Assembly (NCBI GenBank): GCA_027451405.1
Contig: DAIDJM010000035.1
Span: forward strand, 62,001-126,000
Reading direction: 5' to 3'
DNA length: 64,000 nucleotides
Origin: Acetobacteraceae bacterium
GTDB taxonomy: Bacteria > Pseudomonadota > Alphaproteobacteria > Acetobacterales > Acetobacteraceae
Shown piece after piece: positions 35,083 through 46,209 of the stretch. A program made the translations under genes and the position numbers. The first letter of the stretch is position 1, and each line of letters starts with the position of its first letter. The notes beneath the pieces are model-generated. The model saw only the letters and a program-made list of their open reading frames with translations. It was not told the origin of the DNA and searched no databases.

Positions 35083-35499
35083 GTGGCCCTTACCCAGGCA
35101 GCCGAGTTCAGCACGGTCACGCAACTGGCGCGCGATCTCGGGATCAGCGCGCGCACCATCCGTTTCTACGAAGACAAGGGCCTGATCGCGCCGCAGCGCG
35201 CCGGCAACACGCGCGTCTACACCGCCCGCGACCGCGCCCGCATGATCCTCATCCTGCGCGGCAAGCGCCTCGGGTTTTCGCTCCGTGAGATCAAGGATTA
35301 TCTCGATCTCTACGACGTGGACCGCACCCAGGCCGAGCAAAACCGCCTGCTGCTCACGGCGGTCAAGAAGCGCCTGTTCTCGCTGCGTGAGCAGCGCCAG
35401 GCACTCGAACAGACGATCACGGAATTGGAAGACGTGCAGCGCCAAGCCGAAGCCGCGCTCACCGATCTTATGCCACGCAAACGAACCGCCCGCCCCTGA
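35083..35499 (+). CDS. MerR-family regulator, probably of acyl-CoA catabolism (LiuR-like)
   Basis: 138 residues. The N-terminal winged helix reads VTQLARDLGISARTIRFYEDKGLI (about 12-35), then NTRVYTARDRARM. A long dimerisation coiled coil fills residues 75-130. No metal-binding cysteines are present, so it belongs to the MerR branch that senses acyl-CoA-type ligands (LiuR/PfmR). It starts at a GTG two bases after the candidate operator, suggesting autoregulation, and precedes thiolase, FadB-type and acyl-CoA dehydrogenase genes in one direction. It is bracketed by inverted repeat copies (34921-34981 and 35505-35566). Confidence 0.85.
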   Translation: MALTQAAEFSTVTQLARDLGISARTIRFYEDKGLIAPQRAGNTRVYTARDRARMILILRGKRLGFSLREIKDYLDLYDVDRTQAEQNRLLLTAVKKRLFSLREQRQALEQTITELEDVQRQAEAALTDLMPRKRTARP

Positions 35500-35504
35500 G
35501 GAAA

Positions 35505-35566
35505 GGGGTCTGGGGCCCGCCGGCCCCAGTGGGGTGCAGGGGCAAAGCCCCTGCCCGCCGGAGGCA
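35505..35566 (-). repeat. Dispersed palindromic element, copy 6 (reverse)
   Basis: GGGGTCTGGGGCCCGCCGGC, CCCAGTGGGGTGCAGGGGC and AAAGCCCCTGCCCGCCGGAGGC are the reverse complement of copy 1. It begins six bases after the merR stop and ends 18 bases before the thiolase ATG. A second GAGGAG closer to the ATG serves as Shine-Dalgarno here. Confidence 0.9.
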
Positions 35567-35583
35567 AAACCGAGGAGCCCGTC

Positions 35584-36720
35584 ATGTCCCCCATCGTCAT
35601 CGCCGGCTACGCCCGCTCCCCTTTCACGCTCGCCAAAAAAGGCGCGCTCACGAAGATCCGCCCCGACGACCTCGCCGCCCAGACCATCCGCGGCCTGATC
35701 AAAAAAACCGGGGTCAAGCCTGAAGACATTGAAGACATCTATGTCGGCTGCGCGTTCCCGGAGGGTGAGCAGGGCATGAACGTGGCCCGCCTGATCGGCC
35801 TGCTCGCCGACCTGCCGCTCAGCGTCGGTGGTGCGACGGTCAACCGGTTCTGCGGCAGTTCGATGCAGGCGGTGCACATGGCCGCCGGCCAGATCAAGCT
35901 CGGCGCCGGCGAGGTGTTCGTCGCCGGCGGCGTCGAGAGCATGACGCGCGTGCCGATGGGCGGCTACAATCCGCTGTTCAATCCGGTGCTCGCCGAGAAG
36001 CAGCCCGGCGCCTATATGAGCATGGGCGAGACCGCCGAGAATGTCGCGCGCAAATGGCAGATCACGCGCGACATGCAGGAGGATTTCGCGGTCGAGAGCC
36101 AGCGCAAGGCCGCCGACGCCCAGGCTGCCGGCAAGTTCCGGGATGAGATCGTTCCGATCCACAACAACGGTTCCACCGTCGAGTCGGATGGCTGCATCCG
36201 TCCCGGCACCACGAAAGAGGCGCTCGCCGGCCTGAAGCTCGCGTTCGATCAGGAAGGCACCGTCACCGCCGGCACCTCCTCGCCGCTCACGGACGGCGCC
36301 GCCGCGGTTCTGGTCTGCACGGAGACCTACGCGGAAAAGCACGGACTGCCGGTTCTTGCCCGCCTCAAAAGCGTCGGCGTCGCCGGCGTCGAGCCGGAAA
36401 TCATGGGTATCGGGCCGGTGCGCTCGTCGCGGAAGGCGCTCGACCGCGCCGGGCTCAAAGGCACCGACATGGATGTCGTCGAGCTCAACGAGGCTTTTGC
36501 GAGCCAGGCGATCGCAAGCCTGCGCGAGATCGGCTTCCGCCCCGAGACTGTCAATATCGATGGCGGCGCGATCGCGATCGGTCACCCGCTCGGCGCCACC
36601 GGCGCGCGCATCGTCGGCAAGGCCGCCTCGTTGCTGAAACGCGAGGGCGGCAAATACGCGATCGCCACGCAATGCATCGGCGGCGGCCAGGGCATCGCCA
36701 CCGTTCTCGAGCGGGTCTGA
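35584..36720 (+). CDS. Acetyl-CoA acyltransferase (thiolase, FadA-like)
   Basis: 378 residues. The acyl-accepting nucleophile is C90 in NRFCGSSMQAV. The other catalytic elements are NEAFASQA, GGAIAIGHPLGATGAR and the proton-donor cysteine in TQCIGGGQG. It cleaves 3-ketoacyl-CoA in beta-oxidation. The FadB-type gene follows after four bases, so the two form a coupled trifunctional unit. Shorter than PhaA-type thiolases and most like the FadA/FadI group. Confidence 0.92.
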   Translation: MSPIVIAGYARSPFTLAKKGALTKIRPDDLAAQTIRGLIKKTGVKPEDIEDIYVGCAFPEGEQGMNVARLIGLLADLPLSVGGATVNRFCGSSMQAVHMAAGQIKLGAGEVFVAGGVESMTRVPMGGYNPLFNPVLAEKQPGAYMSMGETAENVARKWQITRDMQEDFAVESQRKAADAQAAGKFRDEIVPIHNNGSTVESDGCIRPGTTKEALAGLKLAFDQEGTVTAGTSSPLTDGAAAVLVCTETYAEKHGLPVLARLKSVGVAGVEPEIMGIGPVRSSRKALDRAGLKGTDMDVVELNEAFASQAIASLREIGFRPETVNIDGGAIAIGHPLGATGARIVGKAASLLKREGGKYAIATQCIGGGQGIATVLERV

Positions 36721-36724
36721 TCCG

Positions 36725-39046
36725 ATGGCAACATTCAGCAAAGTCGCGGTGATCGGTTCCGGCGTCATGGGCGCCGGCATCGCCGCGCAAATCGCCAATG
36801 CGGGCGTCCGCGTGCTGCTGCTCGACATCGTTCCCAAGGAAGGCGGCCGCAATTCCGTGGCCGAAGGCGCGATCGCCCGCGCGCTGAAGACCGATCCGGC
36901 GCCCTTCATGTCGGCCGCCGCGGCAAGGCTCGTCGAGCCGGGCAATATCGAGGACGATCTCGCGCGCGTCGCCGAATGCGACTGGATCGTCGAGGTCGTG
37001 GTCGAACGGCTCGACATCAAGCAGGCACTCTATCGCAAACTCGACGCGCTGCGCCGTCCCGGCACGCCGGTCTCCTCGAACACCTCGACCATTCCGCTGA
37101 AAACGCTGACCGAGGGCATGCCGGACGCTTTCGTGCGCGATTTCATGATCACGCATTTCTTCAACCCGCCGCGCTACATGCGCCTGCTCGAACTCATCAC
37201 CGGACCCGCGACCGATCCCGCGCTCGCGCGCCGTGTCGCCGATTTCTGCGACGTGGCCCTCGGCAAGAGCGTGGTCGCCTGCCACGACAGTCCCGGCTTC
37301 ATCGCCAACCGTCTCGGCGTTTTCTGGATGACCAGCGCCGTCACGGAAGCCCCGTTGCACGGCCTGACGATCGAGGAAGCCGACGCGATCATGGGCCGGC
37401 CGTTCGGCATCCCCAAGACCGGCGTCTTTGGTCTGATGGATCTGGTCGGCCTCGATCTCATGCCGCATGTGAATGCGAGCATGCAGGGCGCTTTGCCGCC
37501 GGCTGACGAATTCCACGCCGTGAATCGCGACGTGCCCATCGCGCGCAAACTGATCGAGACCGGCTATACCGGCCGGAAAGGGAAGGGCGGTTTTTACCGT
37601 CTCAATCGCGAGGGCGGCAAGCGCGTCAAGGAAACCATCGATTTCGCGACTGGCGAATTCCGCCCCGAGCGCCGCGCCGATCTGCCTGAACTCAAAGCCG
37701 CGGGCCGTGATCTTCGCGCGCTGTTCGAAACACCGGGCCGGGTCGGAGCCTATGCGTGGAAGGTGATGGGCCACACGCTCGGCTACGCCGCCAAACTCGT
37801 GCCCGAAGCCGCCGATAGCATTCTCGACATCGATGAGGCCATGCGCCTCGGCTATAATTGGAAACACGGCCCGTTCGAGCTGATCGATCAGGTCGGCGCC
37901 GACTGGCTCGCCGCCAAATTGCGGGCCGATGGTTTCGCCGTGGCCCCCATCCTGGAGCGCGCCGCCGGCCGGAGCTTCTACCGTGTGCACGAGGGCAAGC
38001 GCCAATATCTCGGCCTCGACGGCGCGTATCACGACGTCGTCCGTCCCGAGGGCGTGCTGCTGCTCGAGGATGTGAAGCTCACTCAGAAACCTCTGCTTCG
38101 GAACGCCAGCGCTGCGGTCTGGGATGTCGGGGACGGCGTTCTCTGCTTCGAGTTCACGAGCAAATCGAATGCGCTCGATGAGCCGATCATGACGCTGCTC
38201 CAGAAAACCATCACGCTGGTGCGCGACAAATACAAAGCCCTCGTCATCTACAATGAGGGGCGCAATTTCTCGGTCGGCGCCAATATCGGCTTGGCGCTCT
38301 TCGCCGCGAACATGGCCGCCTGGGCGCAGGTCGAAGCCCTAATCGCGACCGGCCAGGAGATCATGCAAAAGCTGAAATACGCGCCATTCCCGGTGGTCTC
38401 GGCGCCCTCCGGCATGGCGCTCGGCGGCGGCTGCGAATTCCTGCTGCACAGCTCGGCCGTGCAGGCGCATGCGGAAACCTATGCCGGTCTCGTGGAATGC
38501 GGCGTCGGCCTGCTCCCCGGATGGGGCGGCTGCAAGGAAATGCTCGGCCGCTGGTCCACCGACCCGAAAATGCCGAAAGGCCCGATGCCGGCGCCGATGA
38601 AAGTGTTCGAAATGATCAGCACGGCGAAGGTCGCGAAATCTGCCGCCGAAGCGCGGGAGATGGGCATCCTGCGCAAGGCCGACGGCATCACCATGAACCG
38701 CAACCGCCTGCTCGCGGATGCGAAGCGCCGCGCGCTCTCGATGGTGGACGGCTACAAGCCCCCCGAGCCGCGGGAAATCGTGCTGCCCGGTCCCTCCGGC
38801 AAAGTCGCGATCGAACAGGCGGTGCAGGGCTTCGCCAAGCTCGGCCTCGCCACCCGGCACGATATCGTCGTTTCGGGCGAACTCGCGACCGTGCTGACCG
38901 GCGGCCGCACCGACATCATCGACATCGTGAAGGAATCGAAACTGCTGGAACTCGAGCGCGAGGGTTTCCTCCGCCTGCTGCGGACCCCCGCCACGCTCGC
39001 CCGCATCGAGCACATGCTCGAAACCGGCAAGCCTTTGCGCAACTGA
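36725..39046 (+). CDS. Fatty-acid oxidation bifunctional protein (3-hydroxyacyl-CoA dehydrogenase, then enoyl-CoA hydratase)
   Basis: 773 residues. The order is reversed from E. coli FadB. The NAD fold is N-terminal (VIGSGVMGAGIAAQIANAG, about 9-27), with SNTSTIPLKTL, ITHFFNPPRYMRLLEL and HDSPGFIANRLGVF. A second dehydrogenase domain follows. The crotonase region is C-terminal: NFSVGANIGLALF, SAPSGMALGGGCEFLLH, and VECGVGLLPGWGG with both catalytic glutamates. This layout is that of the FadN family. It converts enoyl-CoA to ketoacyl-CoA for the thiolase upstream. The dehydrogenase gene at 39059 starts 12 bases later. Confidence 0.93.
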   Translation: MATFSKVAVIGSGVMGAGIAAQIANAGVRVLLLDIVPKEGGRNSVAEGAIARALKTDPAPFMSAAAARLVEPGNIEDDLARVAECDWIVEVVVERLDIKQALYRKLDALRRPGTPVSSNTSTIPLKTLTEGMPDAFVRDFMITHFFNPPRYMRLLELITGPATDPALARRVADFCDVALGKSVVACHDSPGFIANRLGVFWMTSAVTEAPLHGLTIEEADAIMGRPFGIPKTGVFGLMDLVGLDLMPHVNASMQGALPPADEFHAVNRDVPIARKLIETGYTGRKGKGGFYRLNREGGKRVKETIDFATGEFRPERRADLPELKAAGRDLRALFETPGRVGAYAWKVMGHTLGYAAKLVPEAADSILDIDEAMRLGYNWKHGPFELIDQVGADWLAAKLRADGFAVAPILERAAGRSFYRVHEGKRQYLGLDGAYHDVVRPEGVLLLEDVKLTQKPLLRNASAAVWDVGDGVLCFEFTSKSNALDEPIMTLLQKTITLVRDKYKALVIYNEGRNFSVGANIGLALFAANMAAWAQVEALIATGQEIMQKLKYAPFPVVSAPSGMALGGGCEFLLHSSAVQAHAETYAGLVECGVGLLPGWGGCKEMLGRWSTDPKMPKGPMPAPMKVFEMISTAKVAKSAAEAREMGILRKADGITMNRNRLLADAKRRALSMVDGYKPPEPREIVLPGPSGKVAIEQAVQGFAKLGLATRHDIVVSGELATVLTGGRTDIIDIVKESKLLELEREGFLRLLRTPATLARIEHMLETGKPLRN

Positions 39047-39058
39047 AGGAGAGCGATC

Positions 39059-40837
39059 ATGCAGATCTACAACGCACCGCTCCGCGACATGCGCTTCGTG
39101 ATGCACGAGCTGCACGGCAGTGCCGCCCATCTCGATCGCATCGGCAAAAGCGGCGTCACATCCGAGCTCATCGACAGCATTCTCGAGGAAGCCGGCAAAT
39201 TCGCCAGCGAGGTGTTGCTGCCGATCAATGCCAGCGGCGACGAGGAAGGCTGCCATTACGAGAACGGCGTCGTGCGCACGCCGCGCGGCTTCAAGCAGGC
39301 CTATGACCAGTTCCGCGAGAGCGGCTGGAGCGCGCTCGCGGCCCCCGCGGAATTCGGCGGCCAGGACCTGCCCGATATCGTCGGCAAAATGGTCGAGGAA
39401 ATGCAGTGCTCGGCCAACCTGTCCTTCAGCCTCTATCCGGGCCTCACCCAAGGCGCCACGCTGGCACTGCTCGGCCACGGCAGCGACGAGCTGAAAGCCC
39501 GCTTTCTGCCGAAAATGATCGAAGGCGTCTGGTCCGGCACGATGAACCTCACCGAGGCTCATTGCGGCACCGATCTCGGCCTGCTCCGCACGAAAGCGGT
39601 CCCGCAGGAAGACGGCAGTTACCGCATCACGGGGGCGAAGATCTTCATCAGCTCCGGCGAGCACGATCTCACCGAGAACATCATCCACCTGGTGCTCGCG
39701 CGCCTGCCCGACGCGCCGAAGGGCGTCAAAGGCATCAGCATGTTCCTGGTGCCGAAATTCCTGCCGACTGGCGACAACAAGCCCGGGCCGCGCAACGGCG
39801 TCACCTGCGCCGGCATCGAACACAAAATGGGTCTCAAAGCCTCCGCCACCTGCCAGCTCGTTTTCGAGGACGCGGTCGGCTGGCTCGTCGGCGAACCGAA
39901 TCGCGGTCTCGCCGCCATGTTCACCATGATGAACGCGGAACGGCTCTCGGTCGGCATCCAGGGGCTGGGCGTTGCTGAGACCGCCTATCAGAGCGCGGTC
40001 CATTACGCGCGCGAACGCCTGCAGGGCCGCGCCCTATCGGGCCCGAGGCGCCCCGACCTTGCGGCCGATCCCATCATCGTCCACCCCGACGTGCGCCGCA
40101 CGCTCATGACGATCCGCGCCTATGTCGAAGGCTGCCGCGCCCTCTCGGGCTGGGTCGCGCAGGCGCTCGATCTCGAAAAGCTCGGCCCAGACCCGGAAAC
40201 CCGCCGCGCGGCCGAGGATTTCGTGGCGCTCATGACGCCGGTGGTGAAAGCGCTTTTCACCGATCTCGCATTCGAAACATCGAGCATGGCGCTGCAGGTC
40301 TATGGCGGCCACGGCTATATCCGCGACCATGGCATGGAACAGCTCGTGCGCGACGCGCGCATCTGCATGATCTACGAGGGCGCCAACGGCATCCAGGCGC
40401 TCGACCTCGTCGGCCGCAAACTCCCCGCCCATATGGGCCGCATGCTGCGCGGCTTCTTCCACCCCGTGCAGGCCTTCATCGAAGCCAACGCGGCCGATCC
40501 GCGCATCATGCCGCTCGCCCGCGCCTTCGGCGCGCTGCAGCAGGCGACCGCCCATATCGCGCAGGCCGGACTGAAGGACCCCGAAGAAGCCGGCGCCGCC
40601 GCGACCGACTATCTCCGGCTGCTCGGCCTGGTCGCCCTCGGCTATATGTGGGCCCGCACGACGCAAGTTGCCGAGGCGAAACTGCCTACCGCGAACGGGG
40701 ATGCGTCTTTCTACCAATCCAAGCTCACCACCGCGCAGTTTTTCAACGAGCGTCTGCTGCCGCAGGCGGGAGCGCTGTGGACGGCGATCAAGGCGGGCAA
40801 GGAGAGCATGATGGCGCTCGACAGCGCGGCTTTCTAA
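39059..40837 (+). CDS. Acyl-CoA dehydrogenase with C-terminal extension (DmdC/FadE-like)
   Basis: 592 residues, of the long acyl-CoA dehydrogenase group that includes 3-methylmercaptopropionyl-CoA dehydrogenase (DmdC). Key phrases are LTEAHCGTDLGLLRTKA (FAD site), GAKIFISSGEHD, ALQVYGGHGYIRDHGMEQLVRD, and the catalytic-base region IYEGANGIQALDLVGRKL. A helical domain of about 120 residues follows. It supplies enoyl-CoA to the gene product upstream, probably with long- or medium-chain preference. The DmdC label should not be taken as proof of sulfur-compound metabolism. AAGGAGAG lies before the ATG. Confidence 0.9.
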   Translation: MQIYNAPLRDMRFVMHELHGSAAHLDRIGKSGVTSELIDSILEEAGKFASEVLLPINASGDEEGCHYENGVVRTPRGFKQAYDQFRESGWSALAAPAEFGGQDLPDIVGKMVEEMQCSANLSFSLYPGLTQGATLALLGHGSDELKARFLPKMIEGVWSGTMNLTEAHCGTDLGLLRTKAVPQEDGSYRITGAKIFISSGEHDLTENIIHLVLARLPDAPKGVKGISMFLVPKFLPTGDNKPGPRNGVTCAGIEHKMGLKASATCQLVFEDAVGWLVGEPNRGLAAMFTMMNAERLSVGIQGLGVAETAYQSAVHYARERLQGRALSGPRRPDLAADPIIVHPDVRRTLMTIRAYVEGCRALSGWVAQALDLEKLGPDPETRRAAEDFVALMTPVVKALFTDLAFETSSMALQVYGGHGYIRDHGMEQLVRDARICMIYEGANGIQALDLVGRKLPAHMGRMLRGFFHPVQAFIEANAADPRIMPLARAFGALQQATAHIAQAGLKDPEEAGAAATDYLRLLGLVALGYMWARTTQVAEAKLPTANGDASFYQSKLTTAQFFNERLLPQAGALWTAIKAGKESMMALDSAAF

Positions 40838-40839
40838 GA

Positions 40840-40894
40840 CCAGGGAGGCTCTGCCTCCCTGGACCCTCCGCTGGGGCCGAAAGGCCCCAGACCC
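40840..40894 (+). repeat. Dispersed palindromic element, copy 7 (variant)
   Basis: CCAGGGAGGCTCTGCCTCCC, TGGACCCTCCGCTGGGGCC and GAAAGGCCCCAG replace the first hairpin by CCAGGGAGGC/GCCTCCCTGG but keep the second. It starts three bases after a stop codon. The same variant occurs at 49887-49953. Confidence 0.85.
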
Positions 40895-40901
40895 CTTTAC
40901 T

Positions 40902-41537
40902 TTAAGCGGCTAAGCGGGCCGGTTCAGCCGGGCACAACCGAACCATGATCGGGCGGTGGTCCGAGGTGTGGCGATGCAGCGCGGCCGCCTCCACACATCG
41001 CAGGCCGCGCACGTAACAGCGATCCAGGCGCAGCGGCAGAACATCCGCGCAATGATGCGTCGGTTCGCGCGGACCCACATCCGTGAAGCCCGGCAACAAA
41101 GCCGGCCCCACCAGATTGTAATCGCCGAGGACCGCCGCCCGATACGGCAAATGCCGCTCGATCCAGCGTAATTGCCGCCGGTTCAGCACCTGCCCATGCG
41201 ACAAATGCACGTTCGCCACCGTGAAATCGCCGAAATCGAGCACCTGGCAGACGCGATCCACCACCGCGCCGGACGGCAACCGCACCACCGCCGCGCGCAG
41301 CCCTGGGCGGGGGCTCCAGAATGCCAGCCCATGCACCCGCCCCGGCAAGGGCGCTCGACCGTAGGAGCCGCCCAGATAAGACCCGAGCGCATCGATCTCC
41401 CGCGTCGCCTCCTGCAGCAGCAAAAGGTCGGGCTGCTCCCGCTTCGCCAGCCGCATCACGTCGACCAGCGAGGCGCCGGTCAGGCGCAGCAGGTTCCAGC
41501 TGAGGACCTTGTAGGGAGCAGGGCTAGTCGATGTCAT
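40902..41537 (-). CDS. Endonuclease/exonuclease/phosphatase-family protein
   Basis: 211 residues. The EEP fold shows VLSWNLLR near the N-terminus (metal-binding Asn), LLLQEATRE (metal-binding Glu), FTVANVHLSHG, AVLGDYN (Asp/Asn) and the terminal TSDHRPIMV (catalytic Asp-His). No signal peptide or membrane segment is present. Substrates in this family range from DNA to phospholipids and inositol phosphates, so none is assigned. It is convergent with the acyl-CoA dehydrogenase and divergent from the next beta-oxidation gene. Confidence 0.88.
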   Translation of the reverse strand: MTSTSPAPYKVLSWNLLRLTGASLVDVMRLAKREQPDLLLLQEATREIDALGSYLGGSYGRAPLPGRVHGLAFWSPRPGLRAAVVRLPSGAVVDRVCQVLDFGDFTVANVHLSHGQVLNRRQLRWIERHLPYRAAVLGDYNLVGPALLPGFTDVGPREPTHHCADVLPLRLDRCYVRGLRCVEAAALHRHTSDHRPIMVRLCPAEPARLAA

Positions 41538-41640
41538 GCTGCGCTGCGGCTAACACATCTTCCTTGGCGAGTCGTAGCTGAAAAACGCAACTGCGCCCCG
41601 CCCTTTCCCCGCGCCCGCCATCGTGCAAGTTTCCCGCGCT

Positions 41641-41661
41641 ACCTTGACGTAAACGGAAAGG
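41641..41661 (+). promoter_or_regulatory. Candidate operator B (LiuR-like)
   Basis: ACCTTGACGTAAACGGAAAGG aligns without gaps to the motif at 35061-35081 and contains TTGACGTAAACG, close to the known LiuR consensus. It ends seven bases before the GTG at 41669. Confidence 0.5.
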
Positions 41662-41668
41662 GGTTCGC

Positions 41669-43714
<2,046 letters not shown>

Positions 43715-43719
43715 GCCGA

Positions 43720-46131
43720 TCAGGCGGCCATGGCCTCGGCGACGAGCGCTTCGGTTTCCATCAACAAGGCATCCTCGTCGGCCGCGGTGCGCACGCTTTC
43801 GCGTCCGATATCCAGCAACACCGGCACCGCGAGCGGCGACACCCGATCGAGCCGCCGCACGCGGATCTTCCCCTGCACCCGCGCGAGCATCGCGGCGATG
43901 CGGCCGAGATCGGTGAGCCCGCTCGCCGCATCCGCCCAGGTCGCGCGCAGCAGCACATGATCCGGCTCATGCCGCCGTAGCACGTTGTAGATCAGATCGG
44001 TATTGATCGTGACCTGCCGCCGGTTCCGTTCCGCCCCCGGCGCATGCCGGTCCACCATGCCGGCGATCACCGCGATATTGCGAAAGGTCCGGCGCAGCAT
44101 CGAGCTTTCCGCCATCCATTCCTGCAGATCGTCGCCCAGCATGTCCTGGGCGAATAATGCCTCGATGTCGCCGGGCTCATGCGCCGACCAGGCGCCCAGC
44201 ACGTAATCGGTCGCGACGAATCCGAGCGGCGCCGCGCCGAACCGTTCCATCCGCCGCGTCAGCAGCATGCCCAGCGTCTGATGCGCATTGCGCCCCTCGA
44301 ACGCATAGGCCACCAGATACCAGCGGCCTTCGCGCGGAAATATCTCCACCAGCAGATCCTCGGGGCCCGGCAATTCCGAGCGGTCGCGCTGCAATTCGAG
44401 CCATTCCCGCACCGGCTCGGGAAACCGGTGCCAACGCGCGCTGTCATGCAGCATCGCCCGCACCCGCGCCGCGAGATGCGTGGTCAGCGACATGCGCGTT
44501 CCCGCATAGGCCGGCACCGACGGCGTCCCGCTACCTCCCTCGGCGCATTCCAGCGTGATCTCGCGGATGCGCAAGAATCGCAGCAGCCTTCCCGCGAACA
44601 TGAACGTATCACCCTCGCGCAGCCCGTTCGCGAAACTCTCCTCCACCTCGCCGAGCGCCGCCCCGCCGCGTCCGGCGATCCGCACTTTCAAGAGCGGCGC
44701 CTCGACGATCGTGCCGATATTCATGCGCGCCTGCCGTGCCACCCGCGCGCTCGCCATATGCACGAGGCCCTCCGCATCCCGGAACAATTTCCGGTAGCGC
44801 TCATAGCTCGAGAGCGCATACCCGCCGGTCTCGACGAAGCCGAGCGCATCGTCGAAATCCTTGCGCAGCAATCCGGCGTAAGGCGCCGCGCGCCGCACCT
44901 CGGCGAACATCGCCTCGGGTGAGAACGGCCCCGCGCAGGCCATCAGCAGAAGATGTTGCGCCAGCACATCGAGCCCGCCCGGCCGAGGCGGCTCGCCATC
45001 GAGCGTGCGTGCCGCGACTCCATCCATCGCCGCCTCGCATTCCAGCACCTCGAACCGGTTGGCCGGCACCAGAACCGCCCGGCTCGGCTCATCCATCCGG
45101 TGATTGGCCCGCCCCACGCGCTGCAACAGCCGCGCCACCCCTTTCGGCGCTCCCACCTGGATCACCTGATCGACCCCACCCCAGTCGATGCCGAGATCGA
45201 GCGAGGACGTCGCGATCACCGCGCGCAATTCGCCGCCCGCCATCGCCGCCTCCACGCGCTTGCGCTGCGCGAGATCGAGGCTCCCATGATGCAGCGCGAT
45301 CGGCAGCGTCGCCTCGTTCAGTTTCCATACTTCCTGAAACAGAAGTTCCGCCTGCGCGCGCGTGTTGACGAACACGATCGTCGTGCCCGCCGCCTCGATC
45401 CGCCGCAGCACCGCGCTCGCCGAGGCGAGACCCATCCGCCCCGCCCAGGCGATCCGCGCCTCGGGCAGCATCATGCGAATCTCGGGCGGCGTCGTCTCCG
45501 CCACTTCGATCCGCCGCGCCCGCCCACCGCAGGCCACGTAGTCGAGCAGCGCCTCCGGAAACGCGACCGTGGCCGAAAGCCCCGCGCGCCGCGCCCGCGG
45601 CGCGAGCGCTGTCAGCCGTGCGAGACACAGCGCCAGCTGATCGCCGCGCTTCGTGCCGGCCAGCGCATGAATCTCGTCGATCACGATCGCCTCCAGCGAC
45701 GCGACCAGCCGCGGCGCATCCTCGAGCGACAGCAGCAGCGCCAGACTTTCCGGCGTCGTCAGCAAAAAATCGGGCGGCACCTCTCGCTGCCGGCGCCGCC
45801 GTTCCGCGCTCGTATCGCCCGTGCGCGTCTCGACCGTGACCGGCAGCCCCATCGCCTCGATCGGCGCCATCAGATTGCGCGCCACATCGTTCGCCAGCGC
45901 CTTCAGCGGGCTGACATAAATCGTGTGCAGCGCCGGCGCCGCGCGCGGCGTCGCGAGTGCCACCAGCGACGGCAAAAACCCCGCCAGCGTCTTGCCCCCG
46001 CCGGTCGGCGCCACCAGCAGCACATGCTCGCCCGCCGCCGCCGCCTCCAGCATCGCGAGCTGGTGCGGCCGCGGCGTCCAGGACCGGCTGGCGAACCAGC
46101 GCAAGAACGGCTCCGGCAGCAAGTCCTGCAT
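43720..46131 (-). CDS. Lhr-type (ligase-associated) DEXH-box helicase
   Basis: 803 residues from the ATG at 46131; a longer frame beyond it is not supported. Walker A is APTGGGKT (41-48), DEIH is 152-155, and motif VI is RLLQRVGRANHR. Further Lhr features are LDLGIDWGGVDQVIQVG and a winged-helix/beta-barrel C-terminal half. This is the shorter Lhr-Core group usually annotated as ligase-associated DNA-damage-response helicase, and it translocates on single-stranded DNA. Its common partners (ATP-dependent ligase, MBL exonuclease, phosphoesterase) are not next to it. It is divergent from an epoxide hydrolase gene. Confidence 0.9.
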   Translation of the reverse strand: MQDLLPEPFLRWFASRSWTPRPHQLAMLEAAAAGEHVLLVAPTGGGKTLAGFLPSLVALATPRAAPALHTIYVSPLKALANDVARNLMAPIEAMGLPVTVETRTGDTSAERRRRQREVPPDFLLTTPESLALLLSLEDAPRLVASLEAIVIDEIHALAGTKRGDQLALCLARLTALAPRARRAGLSATVAFPEALLDYVACGGRARRIEVAETTPPEIRMMLPEARIAWAGRMGLASASAVLRRIEAAGTTIVFVNTRAQAELLFQEVWKLNEATLPIALHHGSLDLAQRKRVEAAMAGGELRAVIATSSLDLGIDWGGVDQVIQVGAPKGVARLLQRVGRANHRMDEPSRAVLVPANRFEVLECEAAMDGVAARTLDGEPPRPGGLDVLAQHLLLMACAGPFSPEAMFAEVRRAAPYAGLLRKDFDDALGFVETGGYALSSYERYRKLFRDAEGLVHMASARVARQARMNIGTIVEAPLLKVRIAGRGGAALGEVEESFANGLREGDTFMFAGRLLRFLRIREITLECAEGGSGTPSVPAYAGTRMSLTTHLAARVRAMLHDSARWHRFPEPVREWLELQRDRSELPGPEDLLVEIFPREGRWYLVAYAFEGRNAHQTLGMLLTRRMERFGAAPLGFVATDYVLGAWSAHEPGDIEALFAQDMLGDDLQEWMAESSMLRRTFRNIAVIAGMVDRHAPGAERNRRQVTINTDLIYNVLRRHEPDHVLLRATWADAASGLTDLGRIAAMLARVQGKIRVRRLDRVSPLAVPVLLDIGRESVRTAADEDALLMETEALVAEAMAA

Positions 46132-46209
46132 CGCCGCCGATGCTAGGCCACCGGCCGGCCGCGCTCCAGGCGCTCGACGCGCGCCGTCCGCCGCCGCATG
46201 CTGGCCCGC

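Noticed and set aside
39059-40837. Dimethylsulfoniopropionate breakdown (DmdC)
   Set aside because: The long acyl-CoA dehydrogenase resembles proteins often labelled DmdC, but no dmdA, dmdB or dmdD is nearby and the operon is an ordinary beta-oxidation set.
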